A DNA stretch of 64,000 nucleotides from Paramicrobacterium agarici (GCF_002563955.1 NZ_PDJE01000001.1:2728001-2792000), one strand, 5' to 3'. Counted from the stretch's first letter, positions 9,086 through 16,870 are shown. Numbers and translations are program-made. The notes: generated from the letters alone by a model not told the origin.

Positions 9086-9991
9086 TCAATTGGTGAAGCT
9101 CGTGGCAGCAAGGCGTTCGGAGAGGTCCCACACCCGCGACGCATTCTCGGCGCTCCGTAGCGGCCGATACAGTGCGTGCTCGGAGGGAGCGCCACCAAGA
9201 TTCCCCGGTCCGCTAGGCCCGTAGAGGGCGCCCGACCGAGCCTGCGGGTCGGTCGCGGCCATCAGCGCCGGGAATTTAGCCGTCTCGACAGTACCTAAGA
9301 GAATCCCGCGTTCAGAAAGCCAGCGGATGAGCCTTGCCCGCGGCGTATCCTTGCTGCGGCCGAGTTCAGGTCGCGCAGTGAGAAGATTCGTCGGCGCGAC
9401 GCCGGGATGGGACAGGTTGCTACTGATTTTCCAGCCATTCGCGCGGCTGCGCCGGTCGAGCTCCAGCCCGAACAGACCGAGCGCGATCTTCGACTGACTG
9501 TACGCGCGTGACGCGTTATACGTGCGTTCCCAGTTAGGGTCCTCCCAGTTGATCGCTCCGCCCCGTGCTGCAACGCTGACCTGGGAGGTCACGCGAGCAT
9601 GTCCCGCTTTCAGCAGCGGGAGAAGCCATGCCGTCAGCGCGAAATGTCCCAGGTGATTCGTGCCGAACTGGAGCTCATGCCCGTCTTTCGTCGTCTGCCT
9701 GCTCGGAGGGGTCATGACGCCCGCGTTGTTGATGAGGATGTGAATTGGCTTGCCCTCTTCTATGAGTGCACCGCCCAGTCTCGCTACCGAATCCAGTGAC
9801 GACTGGTCAAGCGAGCGTAATGAGACGTTTGCATCGGGAAACCGCTCACGGATGCGCACGACAGCGTCCTCGCCCTTGCGGACGTTGCGAACGGGCATGA
9901 TCACTTCAGCATCCTCATACGCCCTCGGAAACGCTGTCTGAGATATCGCTTTGGGGACGACAGCACTCGAGCAATCGGCTGGTTGACGCAC
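9086..9991 (-). pseudogene. Short-chain dehydrogenase with damaged cofactor-binding N-terminus
   Basis: A frame of 301 residues that is clearly SDR (retinol dehydrogenase-like): NNAGVMTPP, a catalytic serine region [12 protein letters not shown], and YSQSK as the YxxxK pair. The first 30 residues lack the TGxxxGxG NAD(P) loop expected of the family. The frame instead reads [14 protein letters not shown], as if strand one (AVV) were joined by a small deletion to the following helix, with glycines lost. The start is a GTG with no convincing ribosome site, only 22 bases from the divergent PEP mutase-family gene. Likely non-functional or altered; an authentic shortened protein starting at 9898 cannot be excluded. 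Confidence 0.65.
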
Positions 9992-10001
9992 TGACCGCTG
10001 C

Positions 10002-10013
10002 TACAGTGACGGC
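10002..10013 (+). promoter_or_regulatory. Leaderless-type -10 element
   Basis: TACAGT at 10002-10007 is followed by six bases and then the ATG at 10014. This spacing puts the transcription start at or next to the A of ATG, giving a leaderless mRNA, which is common in Actinobacteria. No Shine-Dalgarno sequence precedes the ATG, in agreement. Confidence 0.6.
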
Positions 10014-10817
10014 ATGACGCAGACTTTGGACGGACAGAACGCGTCGCAGGCCGTTCGAGCCCGAACGCTCTCAGCGCTGCACGCCGCGCCCGAGATCTTA
10101 CGCGTGGTAAACGTGTGGGACGTCGTGTCGGCCAAAGCGATCCTTGCTCTTCCCGAGACCCGAGCCCTTGCCACTGCGGGTCATTCGATTGCGGCGAGCT
10201 TCGGCTACGCCGATGGCGCGATTCCGCTCGACGTCACCCTCGATATGGTTGGCCGAATCGTGGATGCTGCGGGTGACGTACCCGTCTCAGCGGACCTTGA
10301 CGATGGTTACGACGATCCGGCCGAGACTGCTCGCCGCGCGATCGACGTCGGAGTTGTCGGCGCGAATATCGAGGATCGGCTTCGGCCGCTTTCGGAGTCC
10401 GTGGCGCGTGTCGAAGCAGTCATCGCAGCGGGTAATGCCGAGGGCGTCCCCTTCGCTTTGAATGCGCGTACCGACGCGTTCCTGCGCGCCAACGGCCGCC
10501 CTGAAGAAGAGTCCATTGCCGACGCGATCGAGCGCGGACGCGCATACATTGGCGCAGGCGCCGACATCGTCTTCGTGCCGGGAAAGCTTTCTGCCGACGT
10601 CGTCCGTCAACTGGTGGAGGGCATTGGCGAGCGCAAGGTCAGTGTGATCGGAGGTCTCCCTGGTGCACTCACCGGCGCGGAGTACGAAGCGCTCGGCGTC
10701 GGCCGCGTCTCGTACGGACCGACGACCCAGCGCGTCGCCCTCACCGCTCTGCAAGACCTCGGAGCGAGTCTCTACGCGAACGGCCTGATCCCGGAATCGA
10801 CGCGCGACCTCAACTGA
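10014..10817 (+). CDS. Isocitrate lyase/PEP mutase family protein
   Basis: 267-residue member of the isocitrate lyase/phosphoenolpyruvate mutase superfamily, a TIM-barrel Mg2+ enzyme that cleaves or forms C-C or C-P bonds. Visible features are GHSIAASFGYADG, the metal site SADLDDGYDD (about residues 93-102) and GANIEDRL, then LNARTDAF. The loop cysteine motif of true isocitrate lyase (KKCGH) is absent, so it is one of the PEP mutase-like homologues (methylisocitrate lyase, oxaloacetase or similar). Codon 29 is TTA, rare in this DNA. Its 3' end overlaps the convergent Imm5-like gene by 8 bases. Confidence 0.87.
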   Translation: MTQTLDGQNASQAVRARTLSALHAAPEILRVVNVWDVVSAKAILALPETRALATAGHSIAASFGYADGAIPLDVTLDMVGRIVDAAGDVPVSADLDDGYDDPAETARRAIDVGVVGANIEDRLRPLSESVARVEAVIAAGNAEGVPFALNARTDAFLRANGRPEEESIADAIERGRAYIGAGADIVFVPGKLSADVVRQLVEGIGERKVSVIGGLPGALTGAEYEALGVGRVSYGPTTQRVALTALQDLGASLYANGLIPESTRDLN

Positions 10818-11376
10818 TGCGGCCAGCAAGTTGCGGTTCCGGCGACCCACCATTCAGGTGAGCTTGGATTTCGCGAATCACCGAGCCCACGATCCCTCGT
10901 GTCAGGAGTCCGGGACCGAGCGGGCCTGACGTGTCCGTTCCCAGAAGCGGCAGGCGTCGAAGCACGTCGCGCTCATCGTTTGTGAGATGAGCCAGTTGCC
11001 ACTGCACTTCTTTCTGCGCTGCGTTGCGCTCACTAGGGTTCGCGAGCGAGACGGCCTTCGCGGCATAGGCTGCAGCGCCCAGCGCATGCGCACCCATGTG
11101 AGCGACGGCCGAGGCCTGTGCAGCCGATCTGGCGGCTGCCGCGCCAGCAGGCGATGTCGCGGTGCGTGCTGCTTTGACGGCGAAAAGGCGCTGACGAATC
11201 TCTGCGGCAGCGGTGCTCTCACCATTGCTGAATGCGCGTGTGCGGGCGACAGCATCCTGTACCCGATCGTCTGGACTATCGGCTTCGAAGAGGGGAAGCA
11301 CTCGCTGCGCACAAGCGGCTGCCCAGCGTGCGATCGTTCGCCGATCTGTCTCAGTGAGTGTCTGAATCGAGGTCAC
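10810..11376 (-). CDS. Imm5-like putative immunity protein
   Basis: 188-residue, alanine-rich, mostly helical protein with the layout of the Imm5-like putative immunity family: DRRTIARWAAACAQRVLPLFE at the N-terminus (residues 10-30), an alanine-rich HMGAHALGAAAYAAKA repeat-like centre, and EVQWQLAHLTNDERDVLRRL near residue 135. The start is GTG 11376 without a ribosome site; CAAGAT lies seven bases before it. No toxin gene is adjacent, so a role in protecting against a polymorphic toxin is only a family-based guess. Confidence 0.6.
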   Translation of the reverse strand: MTSIQTLTETDRRTIARWAAACAQRVLPLFEADSPDDRVQDAVARTRAFSNGESTAAAEIRQRLFAVKAARTATSPAGAAAARSAAQASAVAHMGAHALGAAAYAAKAVSLANPSERNAAQKEVQWQLAHLTNDERDVLRRLPLLGTDTSGPLGPGLLTRGIVGSVIREIQAHLNGGSPEPQLAGRIS

Positions 11377-11493
11377 GACAGAATCTTGTCACGCCGACTG
11401 GTCGATCACGTGAGGGCTCCAACCACAGTTTTTATTTCAGTGTCAAAATCCACCGGCGAGACCATGCGCGTGCTCAACCGGCAAGACGGTCTC

Positions 11494-12072
11494 ATGAGCA
11501 ACTCCCCTCCGCCTGATGCCTCCGCACCGACCGCGGCCGACTTCTCTCGGGCACGGCAGATCGAACGATTCTGGGAAATGTGCAGGGAGTATGCGGCTGT
11601 CGAAGGCTGCGTCTCGAAAGAATCGGCGGCACCGCCCGCGTGGTCATTTGGCGATTCCCCGGAACTCGCCGATCACTTGCTCGAGCTGACGCTAAGAGGA
11701 GACAAGACAGCGACGGCGAGCGCCAAGTGGGAGTACGAGGCCGAAAACGAGCCTCTACCCGAACCAGGCGATCTCTCGATCGTGCTGGATAGTTCGGGCG
11801 AGCCACGCGCGCTCATTCGAACAACCGAGGTCATAGTCGTCCCGTTCGATGCCGTGTCGGCGGAGCAAGCTTACCTCGAAGGGGAAGGTGACCAGTCGCT
11901 GGAGTACTGGCGCGCCGAGCACGAGCGGTGCTGGCGCGGCACGCTCGCGCACACGTCATACGAATTCGACGCCAAGATGCTCGTCGTCTGCGAACGGTTT
12001 GAACTGCTCTACCCGAGCAGTGAGCATACGAACAATGACGGAAGGGTTTCTGACTTGGGGTCCAGAGCTTAA
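11494..12072 (+). CDS. ASCH domain-containing protein
   Basis: 192 residues. The ASCH fold (a beta-barrel related to PUA, proposed to bind RNA) spans about residues 50-180, with the family-typical AWSFGDSPELADHLLELTLRGDKTAT (quoted in part: WSFGDSPELADHLLELTL), LPEPGDLSIVLD, RALIRTTEV and YEFDAKMLVVCERFELL. ATG 11494 is used; an in-frame ATG at 11464 is possible, and neither has a strong ribosome site. The upstream 117 bases are AT-rich near 11430-11455. Some members hydrolyse N4-acetylcytidine; that activity is not established for this sequence. Confidence 0.85.
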   Translation: MSNSPPPDASAPTAADFSRARQIERFWEMCREYAAVEGCVSKESAAPPAWSFGDSPELADHLLELTLRGDKTATASAKWEYEAENEPLPEPGDLSIVLDSSGEPRALIRTTEVIVVPFDAVSAEQAYLEGEGDQSLEYWRAEHERCWRGTLAHTSYEFDAKMLVVCERFELLYPSSEHTNNDGRVSDLGSRA

Positions 12073-12101
12073 CGCGGAATTGGTCCGGGTTCCGCAGCCG
12101 G

Positions 12102-12650
12102 TCAATCTCTGCCGCGTTTAGCCGGTTCCCACGACAAAACTTCGGAGAGCAGGTCCTCCTTGGGGAGCGCACTATCTAACCGAAGAATGGGTTGGCGGAG
12201 CTGCCCGAGCCACGCCTCGTGGGCCGCGCGACTGCGCCCCTCGAACTCGGGGTCGTCGTAGCCGCGCGCCCATTGCAGGAACGTCGCCCAGGCAGCTTTG
12301 TCGAAATCCGCCCCAGCCCTGCGATGCAGCTCACGAGCTTCGAGCCGGCGCAGGCGTTCGACTGGATCCAGAGTCAGGAACACCACGGCGGCGCACTCGC
12401 GGACAATGTCCTCGCCCCAGTCAACCACCGACCCGGAAAGCACCCATGCTTCCCGGGGCACGAACACATCCCGCATCAGTGCCCGGCGTTCTTCCGCCGG
12501 CCGCTTCTGCTGAAACGGCGGAGACGTGGGCAGCCAGAAGTAGTCGTCGGCATCTGCATGTGGGACTGCCCAGTGGTCCGCTAGAGCCCGACCAAGAGTC
12601 GTCGTCCCGGAGCCGCTGGCACCCAGCACGTGCACGCGCGATCGCTTCAC
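12102..12650 (-). CDS. Small P-loop nucleotide kinase (adenylate kinase-like)
   Basis: 182-residue P-loop protein beginning VKRSRVHVLGASGSGTTTLG; the Walker A loop is GASGSGTT (about residues 10-17), with the FW..ADADDYFWLPT segment as a probable substrate site and an Arg-rich lid (LDPVERLRRLEARELHRR). This pattern is shared by unassigned kinases annotated as adenylate kinase or AAA ATPase. GTG 12650 is preferred, since AGGGGG lies about eight bases upstream; an ATG at 12713 would add 21 residues without a ribosome site. The substrate is unknown. Confidence 0.78.
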   Translation of the reverse strand: MKRSRVHVLGASGSGTTTLGRALADHWAVPHADADDYFWLPTSPPFQQKRPAEERRALMRDVFVPREAWVLSGSVVDWGEDIVRECAAVVFLTLDPVERLRRLEARELHRRAGADFDKAAWATFLQWARGYDDPEFEGRSRAAHEAWLGQLRQPILRLDSALPKEDLLSEVLSWEPAKRGRD

Positions 12651-12783
12651 AGCTGGCCCCCTGGTTACTTCCTCGACATCTCCTGGTTGATCATGTCTCC
12701 CGCCATGTTCCACGATCTCATTGATTCACCACGGCGGCCCGCCGATCGCCGCGGGTGTCACACGTTGCCATCACGTTGCGCAG

Positions 12784-13455
12784 TCAACCACCATTTCGAG
12801 GGCGCAGGTCTCTCGACGATGCTCGGTGGTCCACCGCTTTGCCGTAGCGTTTGGCGATCGTGCGGGCCGCTTCATCGATGACGTAGAGCTGCTCCTCGTC
12901 CGTGATCGACCACGTGCCGTGCACCAAACGCGGCCAGAACATCGACGATGCGATCATGCCCAGGAACTGCGCGGATGCGACATCCGAGTCCTCAATGTCG
13001 GCTCTTCCCGCCGCGTGTTCCGCCTCCAAATAGCGCCGGAGGGTCGCAAGCACGGGCAACGTCCCGAAATCGAAGGTGCGATCTCGCAGCTCCGGGAACC
13101 TTGGCGACTCAGCGATCACAGTCCGCATCAGCGCGACCATGTGCGGACGGTTGAGCAGCTCCGCATACAGACGTCCAAGCACCACCAAGCCACGATGGAA
13201 GTCTCCCTTTGGAACTGCGATTGGCGCAGCCTCGGGCGACCCGCCCGCCGCGAGCACGGTCGCCTCAAACAGCTCAGCCTTCGTCGGGAACTGCTTGAAC
13301 AACGTCGCCTTCGACACGCCCGCTCCTTCGGCGACGCGTGCCAACGATGTGCGGTCGTACCCGGAGTCGAGGAACAAGCGCACAGCTGAGTCGAGGATCT
13401 TTTCACGGTTCGTCGCGGCGACTTCACGGTGATACGAGGACAACTGGCGAGGCAT
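12784..13455 (-). CDS. TetR/AcrR family transcriptional regulator
   Basis: 223 residues. An N-terminal helix-turn-helix (about 14-60) reads REKILDSAVRLFLDSGYDRTS then VAEGAGVSKATLFKQF, the classic TetR_N pattern. The C-terminal ligand domain resembles the AefR-like TetR_C group (AELLNRPHMVALMRTVIAE). It is transcribed away from the RibD/DHFR-like gene with about 100 bases between, where a strong inverted repeat overlaps the predicted start of transcription of that gene. The simplest inference is that it represses the reductase gene, and perhaps itself. The ligand is unknown. Confidence 0.88.
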   Translation of the reverse strand: MPRQLSSYHREVAATNREKILDSAVRLFLDSGYDRTSLARVAEGAGVSKATLFKQFPTKAELFEATVLAAGGSPEAAPIAVPKGDFHRGLVVLGRLYAELLNRPHMVALMRTVIAESPRFPELRDRTFDFGTLPVLATLRRYLEAEHAAGRADIEDSDVASAQFLGMIASSMFWPRLVHGTWSITDEEQLYVIDEAARTIAKRYGKAVDHRASSRDLRPRNGG

Positions 13456-13484
13456 GACGTCAGTATGTCATAGAGGTGAGTTAC

Positions 13485-13514
13485 TTGACTTGCATCTAAT
13501 GGGACCACTAAATT
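13485..13514 (+). promoter_or_regulatory. Promoter of the RibD/DHFR-like gene
   Basis: TTGACT at 13485-13490 and TAAATT at 13509-13514, separated by 18 bases, fit a sigma-70 type promoter. Transcription would start near 13521, inside the inverted repeat described next. Confidence 0.6.
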
Positions 13515-13519
13515 CATGG

Positions 13520-13541
13520 TGGTGAGTCGATCGGCTCACCA
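13520..13541. promoter_or_regulatory. 22-bp palindrome, probable TetR operator
   Basis: A near-perfect 22-base inverted repeat, arms TGGTGAG and CTCACCA around the centre CGATCG, with one mismatched pair (13527/13534). It covers the predicted start of transcription and ends 17 bases before ATG 13559, a position at which a bound repressor would block RNA polymerase. The divergent TetR gene is the obvious candidate for the protein that binds it. Confidence 0.65.
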
Positions 13542-13558
13542 TCACAAAGGAGAAGATC

Positions 13559-14107
13559 ATGGGCCAAGTGATCGTGCACGCGACGATGACTGTTGACGGG
13601 TTCATCGCGGACATCGGCGGCGAAGTCGATTGGATGTTCGGCCGGCCGTCCGCCCCGGAGGACGATGCAGTGGTCGCCAACGTCATCGAACGGATCGGTG
13701 CCGTGGTCGGCGGGGCGAACAAGACGCAGACCATCGACGACGGCGAGATCCCCTATGGCGGCATGCTCAACGTGCCCGTGTACCTCATGACGCACAGCCC
13801 TCACGACCCGATCGAACGGGATGGCATCACGTACACCTTCATCGTCGACGACATCGCAGAAGCCGTCGAGTTAGCCAAACTGGCGGCGGGAGAGAAGTGG
13901 GTCAGCCTACTCGGCGGCAGCATCTCGCGCCAATGCCTCCAGCTCGATCTCGTCGACGAAATCCATCTCGACGTCGCGCCAGTACTCCTCGGCGAGGGTA
14001 TCCCGCTGTTCGCAGGCCTGGAAAAGCGCGTAGAGCTGGAACGCCTCGAGACGTCGGCCTTTGCGAGCGAGACCCATCTCCGCTACCGCGTCGTCCACCC
14101 AACATGA
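13559..14107 (+). CDS. Dihydrofolate reductase/RibD C-terminal family protein
   Basis: 182 residues with the RibD_C/DHFR-like fold: VIVHATMTVDGFIAD at the N-terminus, WMFGRPSAPEDD, then LLGGSISRQCLQLDLVDEIHLDVAPVLLG (quoted in part: LVDEIHLDVAPVLLGEGIPL), which is diagnostic. Such stand-alone proteins reduce pterin- or flavin-like compounds with NADPH but few have known substrates; this is not the housekeeping folA. The ribosome site AAGGAGAAG sits before ATG 13559. It contains a TTA codon at 13871. The end overlaps a broken acetyltransferase on the opposite strand. Confidence 0.87.
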   Translation: MGQVIVHATMTVDGFIADIGGEVDWMFGRPSAPEDDAVVANVIERIGAVVGGANKTQTIDDGEIPYGGMLNVPVYLMTHSPHDPIERDGITYTFIVDDIAEAVELAKLAAGEKWVSLLGGSISRQCLQLDLVDEIHLDVAPVLLGEGIPLFAGLEKRVELERLETSAFASETHLRYRVVHPT

Positions 14108-14293
14108 CCGACCACCTTGTCGCTGTGCCGAGCGATGAGGTGGACTCCGTGCGGCGCATACCCATATGGCCTGATCGGGGTCCCACTCACCGAATTCGGC
14201 CTGATACTCGGCGCCGAAGAGCCTGCGTAACTCAGCAAGGTCGCTGGAGGACAGTTCACCGTGCGCAATGACATGGATCGCGACTTCCGGCAC
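14083..14293 (-). pseudogene. GNAT acetyltransferase remnant (frameshifted and truncated)
   Basis: From GTG 14293 the frame reads VAIHVIAHGELSSSDLAE and EYQAEFGEWDPDQ, then loses sense. One base out of phase the homology resumes as PYGYAPHGVHLIARH and VVGHVGWTTR, ending at a stop at 14083. Removing one G from the GG near 14172 would join the two. The pieces look like the first 70 residues of an AAC(2')-like or other GNAT acetyltransferase; the acetyl-CoA binding half is missing, replaced by the 3' end of the RibD/DHFR-like gene. It starts three bases after the higA stop. Confidence 0.6.
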
Positions 14294-14296
14294 GCG

Positions 14297-14617
14297 TCAG
14301 GCGACCTTCAGCGGCGTGATCGCAGCGACCTTGTCACGCAGCGCACGGCGCTCGAGCCGCAGCTCGTAATTCGACTGCAGGTTCATCCAGAACTCATCGG
14401 ACGTCCCGAAGTACCGCGCCAAACGGATCGCCGTGTCGGCTGTGATGCCGCGCTTACCGTGAACAATCTCGTTGATCCGGCGCGGTGGCACACCGATAGA
14501 CACAGCTAGCTTGTTCTGCGTGATCCCGAAGCCCTCGATGAAATCCTCCATCAGGATCTCTCCCGGGTGGACAGGCTCGATCAGATCAGCCTCAGTGGTA
14601 GTCGACGAGTTCGACAT
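14297..14617 (-). CDS. higA: HigA family antitoxin
   Basis: 106-residue antitoxin of a type II toxin-antitoxin pair, with an XRE-type helix-turn-helix. The HigA signature PVHPGEILMEDFIEGFGI (about residues 16-33) is followed by TQNKLAVSIGVPPRRINEIV, then the conserved TADTAIRLARYFGTSDEFWM. ATG 14617 is used because GGAGG lies about eight bases before it. It overlaps the toxin gene by 26 bases, toxin first, the usual order for higBA. HigA would neutralise HigB and repress the shared promoter. Confidence 0.92.
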   Translation of the reverse strand: MSNSSTTTEADLIEPVHPGEILMEDFIEGFGITQNKLAVSIGVPPRRINEIVHGKRGITADTAIRLARYFGTSDEFWMNLQSNYELRLERRALRDKVAAITPLKVA

Positions 14618-14873
14618 CTTCCGCACCTCCATCTCTCCAGACGAAGCAGATACGCCACTGCGCATTCACACGGACACTGTGTTGACCGCGTCGATCACCG
14701 ACCAGGCGCTCCAACCGGTTCCCGGGCGGGATCCGCAGGTCGTCAACATCCTTTGCCGCATGTATCAACTCGAGCTTGCGCAGCGTCGCCCGCTGCACAG
14801 TCCGGTCAACACCCTTGACGTACTGCTCGTGCCAGATTCGCTCGGTGCCCTTGCTCCCGAACGATCTGATCAC
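14592..14873 (-). CDS. higB: HigB toxin (RelE/ParE superfamily mRNA interferase)
   Basis: 93-residue toxin expected to cut mRNA on the ribosome. The fold signature is visible: a KGVDRTVQRATLRKLELIH helix, LRIPPGNRLERLVGDRRG, and the C-terminal QHSVRVNAQWRICFVW strand pair that ends this family (R in YSIRINDQWRICF-type motif). The start is GTG 14873 with no Shine-Dalgarno sequence; TATATG lies eight bases upstream, so the message may be nearly leaderless. It is upstream of and overlaps higA. Confidence 0.9.
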   Translation of the reverse strand: MIRSFGSKGTERIWHEQYVKGVDRTVQRATLRKLELIHAAKDVDDLRIPPGNRLERLVGDRRGQHSVRVNAQWRICFVWRDGGAEDVELVDYH

Positions 14874-14881
14874 AAGGCAAG

Positions 14882-14910
14882 CATATAACGATGATCGTCA
14901 ATAACGCTAA
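14882..14910 (-). promoter_or_regulatory. higBA promoter and possible operator
   Basis: On the minus strand TTAGCG (14910-14905) and TATATG (14887-14882) are 17 bases apart. Between them is the odd-centred inverted repeat ACGAT-G-ATCGT at 14888-14898, a good size for a HigA half-site pair. A further AT-rich AACGTT palindrome lies near 14911-14916. Confidence 0.5.
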
Positions 14911-15025
14911 ACGTTAAACCTAAACTCCACGGAGTTCCGGCACTTACCAACCTCTGCGACGAGAACCCTCCACGAGAGCGCCGACGGACAGACCTCGACC
15001 AGGTGGTCGTCGTCGCGGGACCATG

Positions 15026-15739
15026 TCAGTCAAGATCGCGAGGCTTCTCTCCCCGGACATGCCCGGACTGCAGAGAACCGCCCACCTCGTCGAGCAGCGC
15101 ATTGCAGCTTGTCAGAAGAGCGCCCGTGTCACGTCCACCTCGCTCCGCCCAAGCTGCCAAGCCGAACGGGTCGCCGTGCGCACGCAACTCACGCAGCAGC
15201 CACTTCCCCGTCCCCATCCAACATCCCTTCCACAGCAGAGCCAGCTCAGCCGCTTCCTTCCACGCCGCCCACGACGCCACGTTGCGAATGCCCTGATCCC
15301 CTGCATCCGCGACATCGTCGACCAATGCCGACAGAGCGTACCGCCGTCGATTCAGCTGTTCATCATCGATAGGTGCAGGACCTGCATCAAACACAGCCCG
15401 CGAGCCTGCAGCCATGCCGTCAGCAACTTCGCCCGGAACGAGCGACACTCCGCTCGTGATCAGACGGTCCAGTACCGGACGGCCGTCGTCGCGCCCTTTC
15501 TTCAACCACGGCAAGAGCCCGTCCCGCCCGTACACGAATGCCTCCACGAGCTGGCCCTCGAACGTGACCGTCTCTACGAACGACGCAGAGGCCCACGTAT
15601 CCGGGAGCACGATCAGGATGTCGAGGTCCGAGGAATCGGTTGCATCTCCAGATGCGGCGCTGCCTCCGAGGAATGCCGCGAGTGCCTGCGGATAGTGCGC
15701 ATCGACAAAGCGTCGCGCACGGGCTACGAAGTCAGTCAC
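15026..15739 (-). CDS. Nucleotidyltransferase domain protein
   Basis: 237 residues. The N-terminal polymerase-beta-like fold carries FLGGSAASGDATDSSDLDIL, the GSxxxG...DxD metal site of nucleotidyltransferases (about residues 24-42), followed by VEAFVYG where a third acidic residue sits. The helical C-terminal part (about 130-220) resembles that of aminoglycoside-type or KNTase-like enzymes. The start is GTG 15739 with no ribosome site. Function may be antibiotic or small-molecule nucleotidylation, but resistance should not be assumed. It is near higBA in the plastic part of the window. Confidence 0.8.
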   Translation of the reverse strand: MTDFVARARRFVDAHYPQALAAFLGGSAASGDATDSSDLDILIVLPDTWASASFVETVTFEGQLVEAFVYGRDGLLPWLKKGRDDGRPVLDRLITSGVSLVPGEVADGMAAGSRAVFDAGPAPIDDEQLNRRRYALSALVDDVADAGDQGIRNVASWAAWKEAAELALLWKGCWMGTGKWLLRELRAHGDPFGLAAWAERGGRDTGALLTSCNALLDEVGGSLQSGHVRGEKPRDLD

Positions 15740-15796
15740 GTCAACGATTCTGCCGCACCGTCAAAGTCCTCGACGGACTTTTTCGCCCGGCCCCGA

Positions 15797-16870
15797 CTAG
15801 ACGTTGAAGCGGAACTCCACCACGTCGCCATCCTTCATGACGTAGTCCTTGCCCTCCATACGAGCCTTCCCGTGCGCACGCGCTTCCTGCACGGACCCGG
15901 TCTCCACAAGGTCATCGAACGAAATGACCTCGGCCTTAATGAAGCCCTTCTCAAAGTCCGTGTGAATGACTCCAGCAGCCTGCGGCGCCTTCCAGCCTTT
16001 GCCGATTGTCCACGCCCGAGCCTCCTTCGGCCCCGCCGTCAGGTACGTCTGCAACCCGAGCGTGTCAAAGCCCACACGAGCAAGCTGGTCGAGCCCCGAC
16101 TCATCCTGCCCCGTGGAGGCGAGCAGCTCTGCAGCATCCTCTGGATCAAGATCAATCAACTCAGACTCGATCTTGGCGTCGAGGAACACGGCCTCTGCCG
16201 GCGCGACAAGCGCAGCAAGCTCCTGCTTCTTGTCAGCATCCGTCAGTATCTCTTCATCCACGTTGAAAACGTAGATAAACGGCTTGGTCGTCAGAAGGCC
16301 AAGTTCTGCAATGGGGTCGAGATCAATGGATGCTGACGACAGCGGCGTTCCGGCCTGCAGAGCCTCCTGCGCTTCTTTCGCAGCGGTCAGCACCTCAGGA
16401 CCGATCTTCTTTCCGCGGGCCTCCTTCTCGTACCGCGGAATCGCGCGCTCGATAGTCTCGAGGTCAGCGAGAATCAGCTCCGTGTTGATGGTCTCCATGT
16501 CGGCCTTCGGGTCGATGGTGCCGTCAACGTGCACGACATCGTCATCGGAGAATCCGCGAACGACCTCGGCGATCGCGTCTGCCTCGCGAATGTTGGCGAG
16601 GAACTTATTGCCGAGCCCCTCCCCCTCGCTGGCTCCGCGCACAATGCCCGCGATGTCGACGAACGACACGGTCGCAGGCAGAATGCGCTCACTGCCGAAG
16701 AGCTTCGCCAGCACGTCGAGACGCGGATCGGGAAGATTCACGACGCCCACGTTCGGCTCGATCGTCGCGAACGGATAGTTCGCCGCAAGAACCTGGTTCT
16801 TGGTGAGAGCGTTGAACAGGGTTGATTTGCCGACGTTGGGAAGTCCGACGATACCGATAGTGAGAGCCAC
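15797..16870 (-). CDS. ychF: Redox-regulated ATPase YchF (OLA1 family)
   Basis: 357-residue P-loop protein of the Obg-related YchF family, which binds ribosomes and hydrolyses ATP. The P-loop GLPNVGKSTLFNALTKN is at residues 8-24, followed by G-domain elements FVDIAGIV and the altered YVFNVDEE in place of NKxD, which explains ATP preference. The C-terminal TGS domain (about 275-357) includes GVIHTDFEKGFIKAEVI and ends in the family-typical VMKDGDVVEFRFNV. Start GTG 16870; TACGAT lies eight bases upstream. Confidence 0.97.
   Translation of the reverse strand: MALTIGIVGLPNVGKSTLFNALTKNQVLAANYPFATIEPNVGVVNLPDPRLDVLAKLFGSERILPATVSFVDIAGIVRGASEGEGLGNKFLANIREADAIAEVVRGFSDDDVVHVDGTIDPKADMETINTELILADLETIERAIPRYEKEARGKKIGPEVLTAAKEAQEALQAGTPLSSASIDLDPIAELGLLTTKPFIYVFNVDEEILTDADKKQELAALVAPAEAVFLDAKIESELIDLDPEDAAELLASTGQDESGLDQLARVGFDTLGLQTYLTAGPKEARAWTIGKGWKAPQAAGVIHTDFEKGFIKAEVISFDDLVETGSVQEARAHGKARMEGKDYVMKDGDVVEFRFNV

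Noticed and set aside
10987-11463. Extension of the ASCH frame upstream
   Set aside because: Antisense to the Imm5-like gene and without similarity to ASCH proteins.
12784-15739. Prophage or integrative element
   Set aside because: No integrase, transposase, structural phage genes or flanking direct repeats were seen.
15797-16870. YchF as a GTPase of the Obg type
   Set aside because: The NKxD base-specificity motif is altered and the TGS domain and C-terminus are those of the ATPase YchF.
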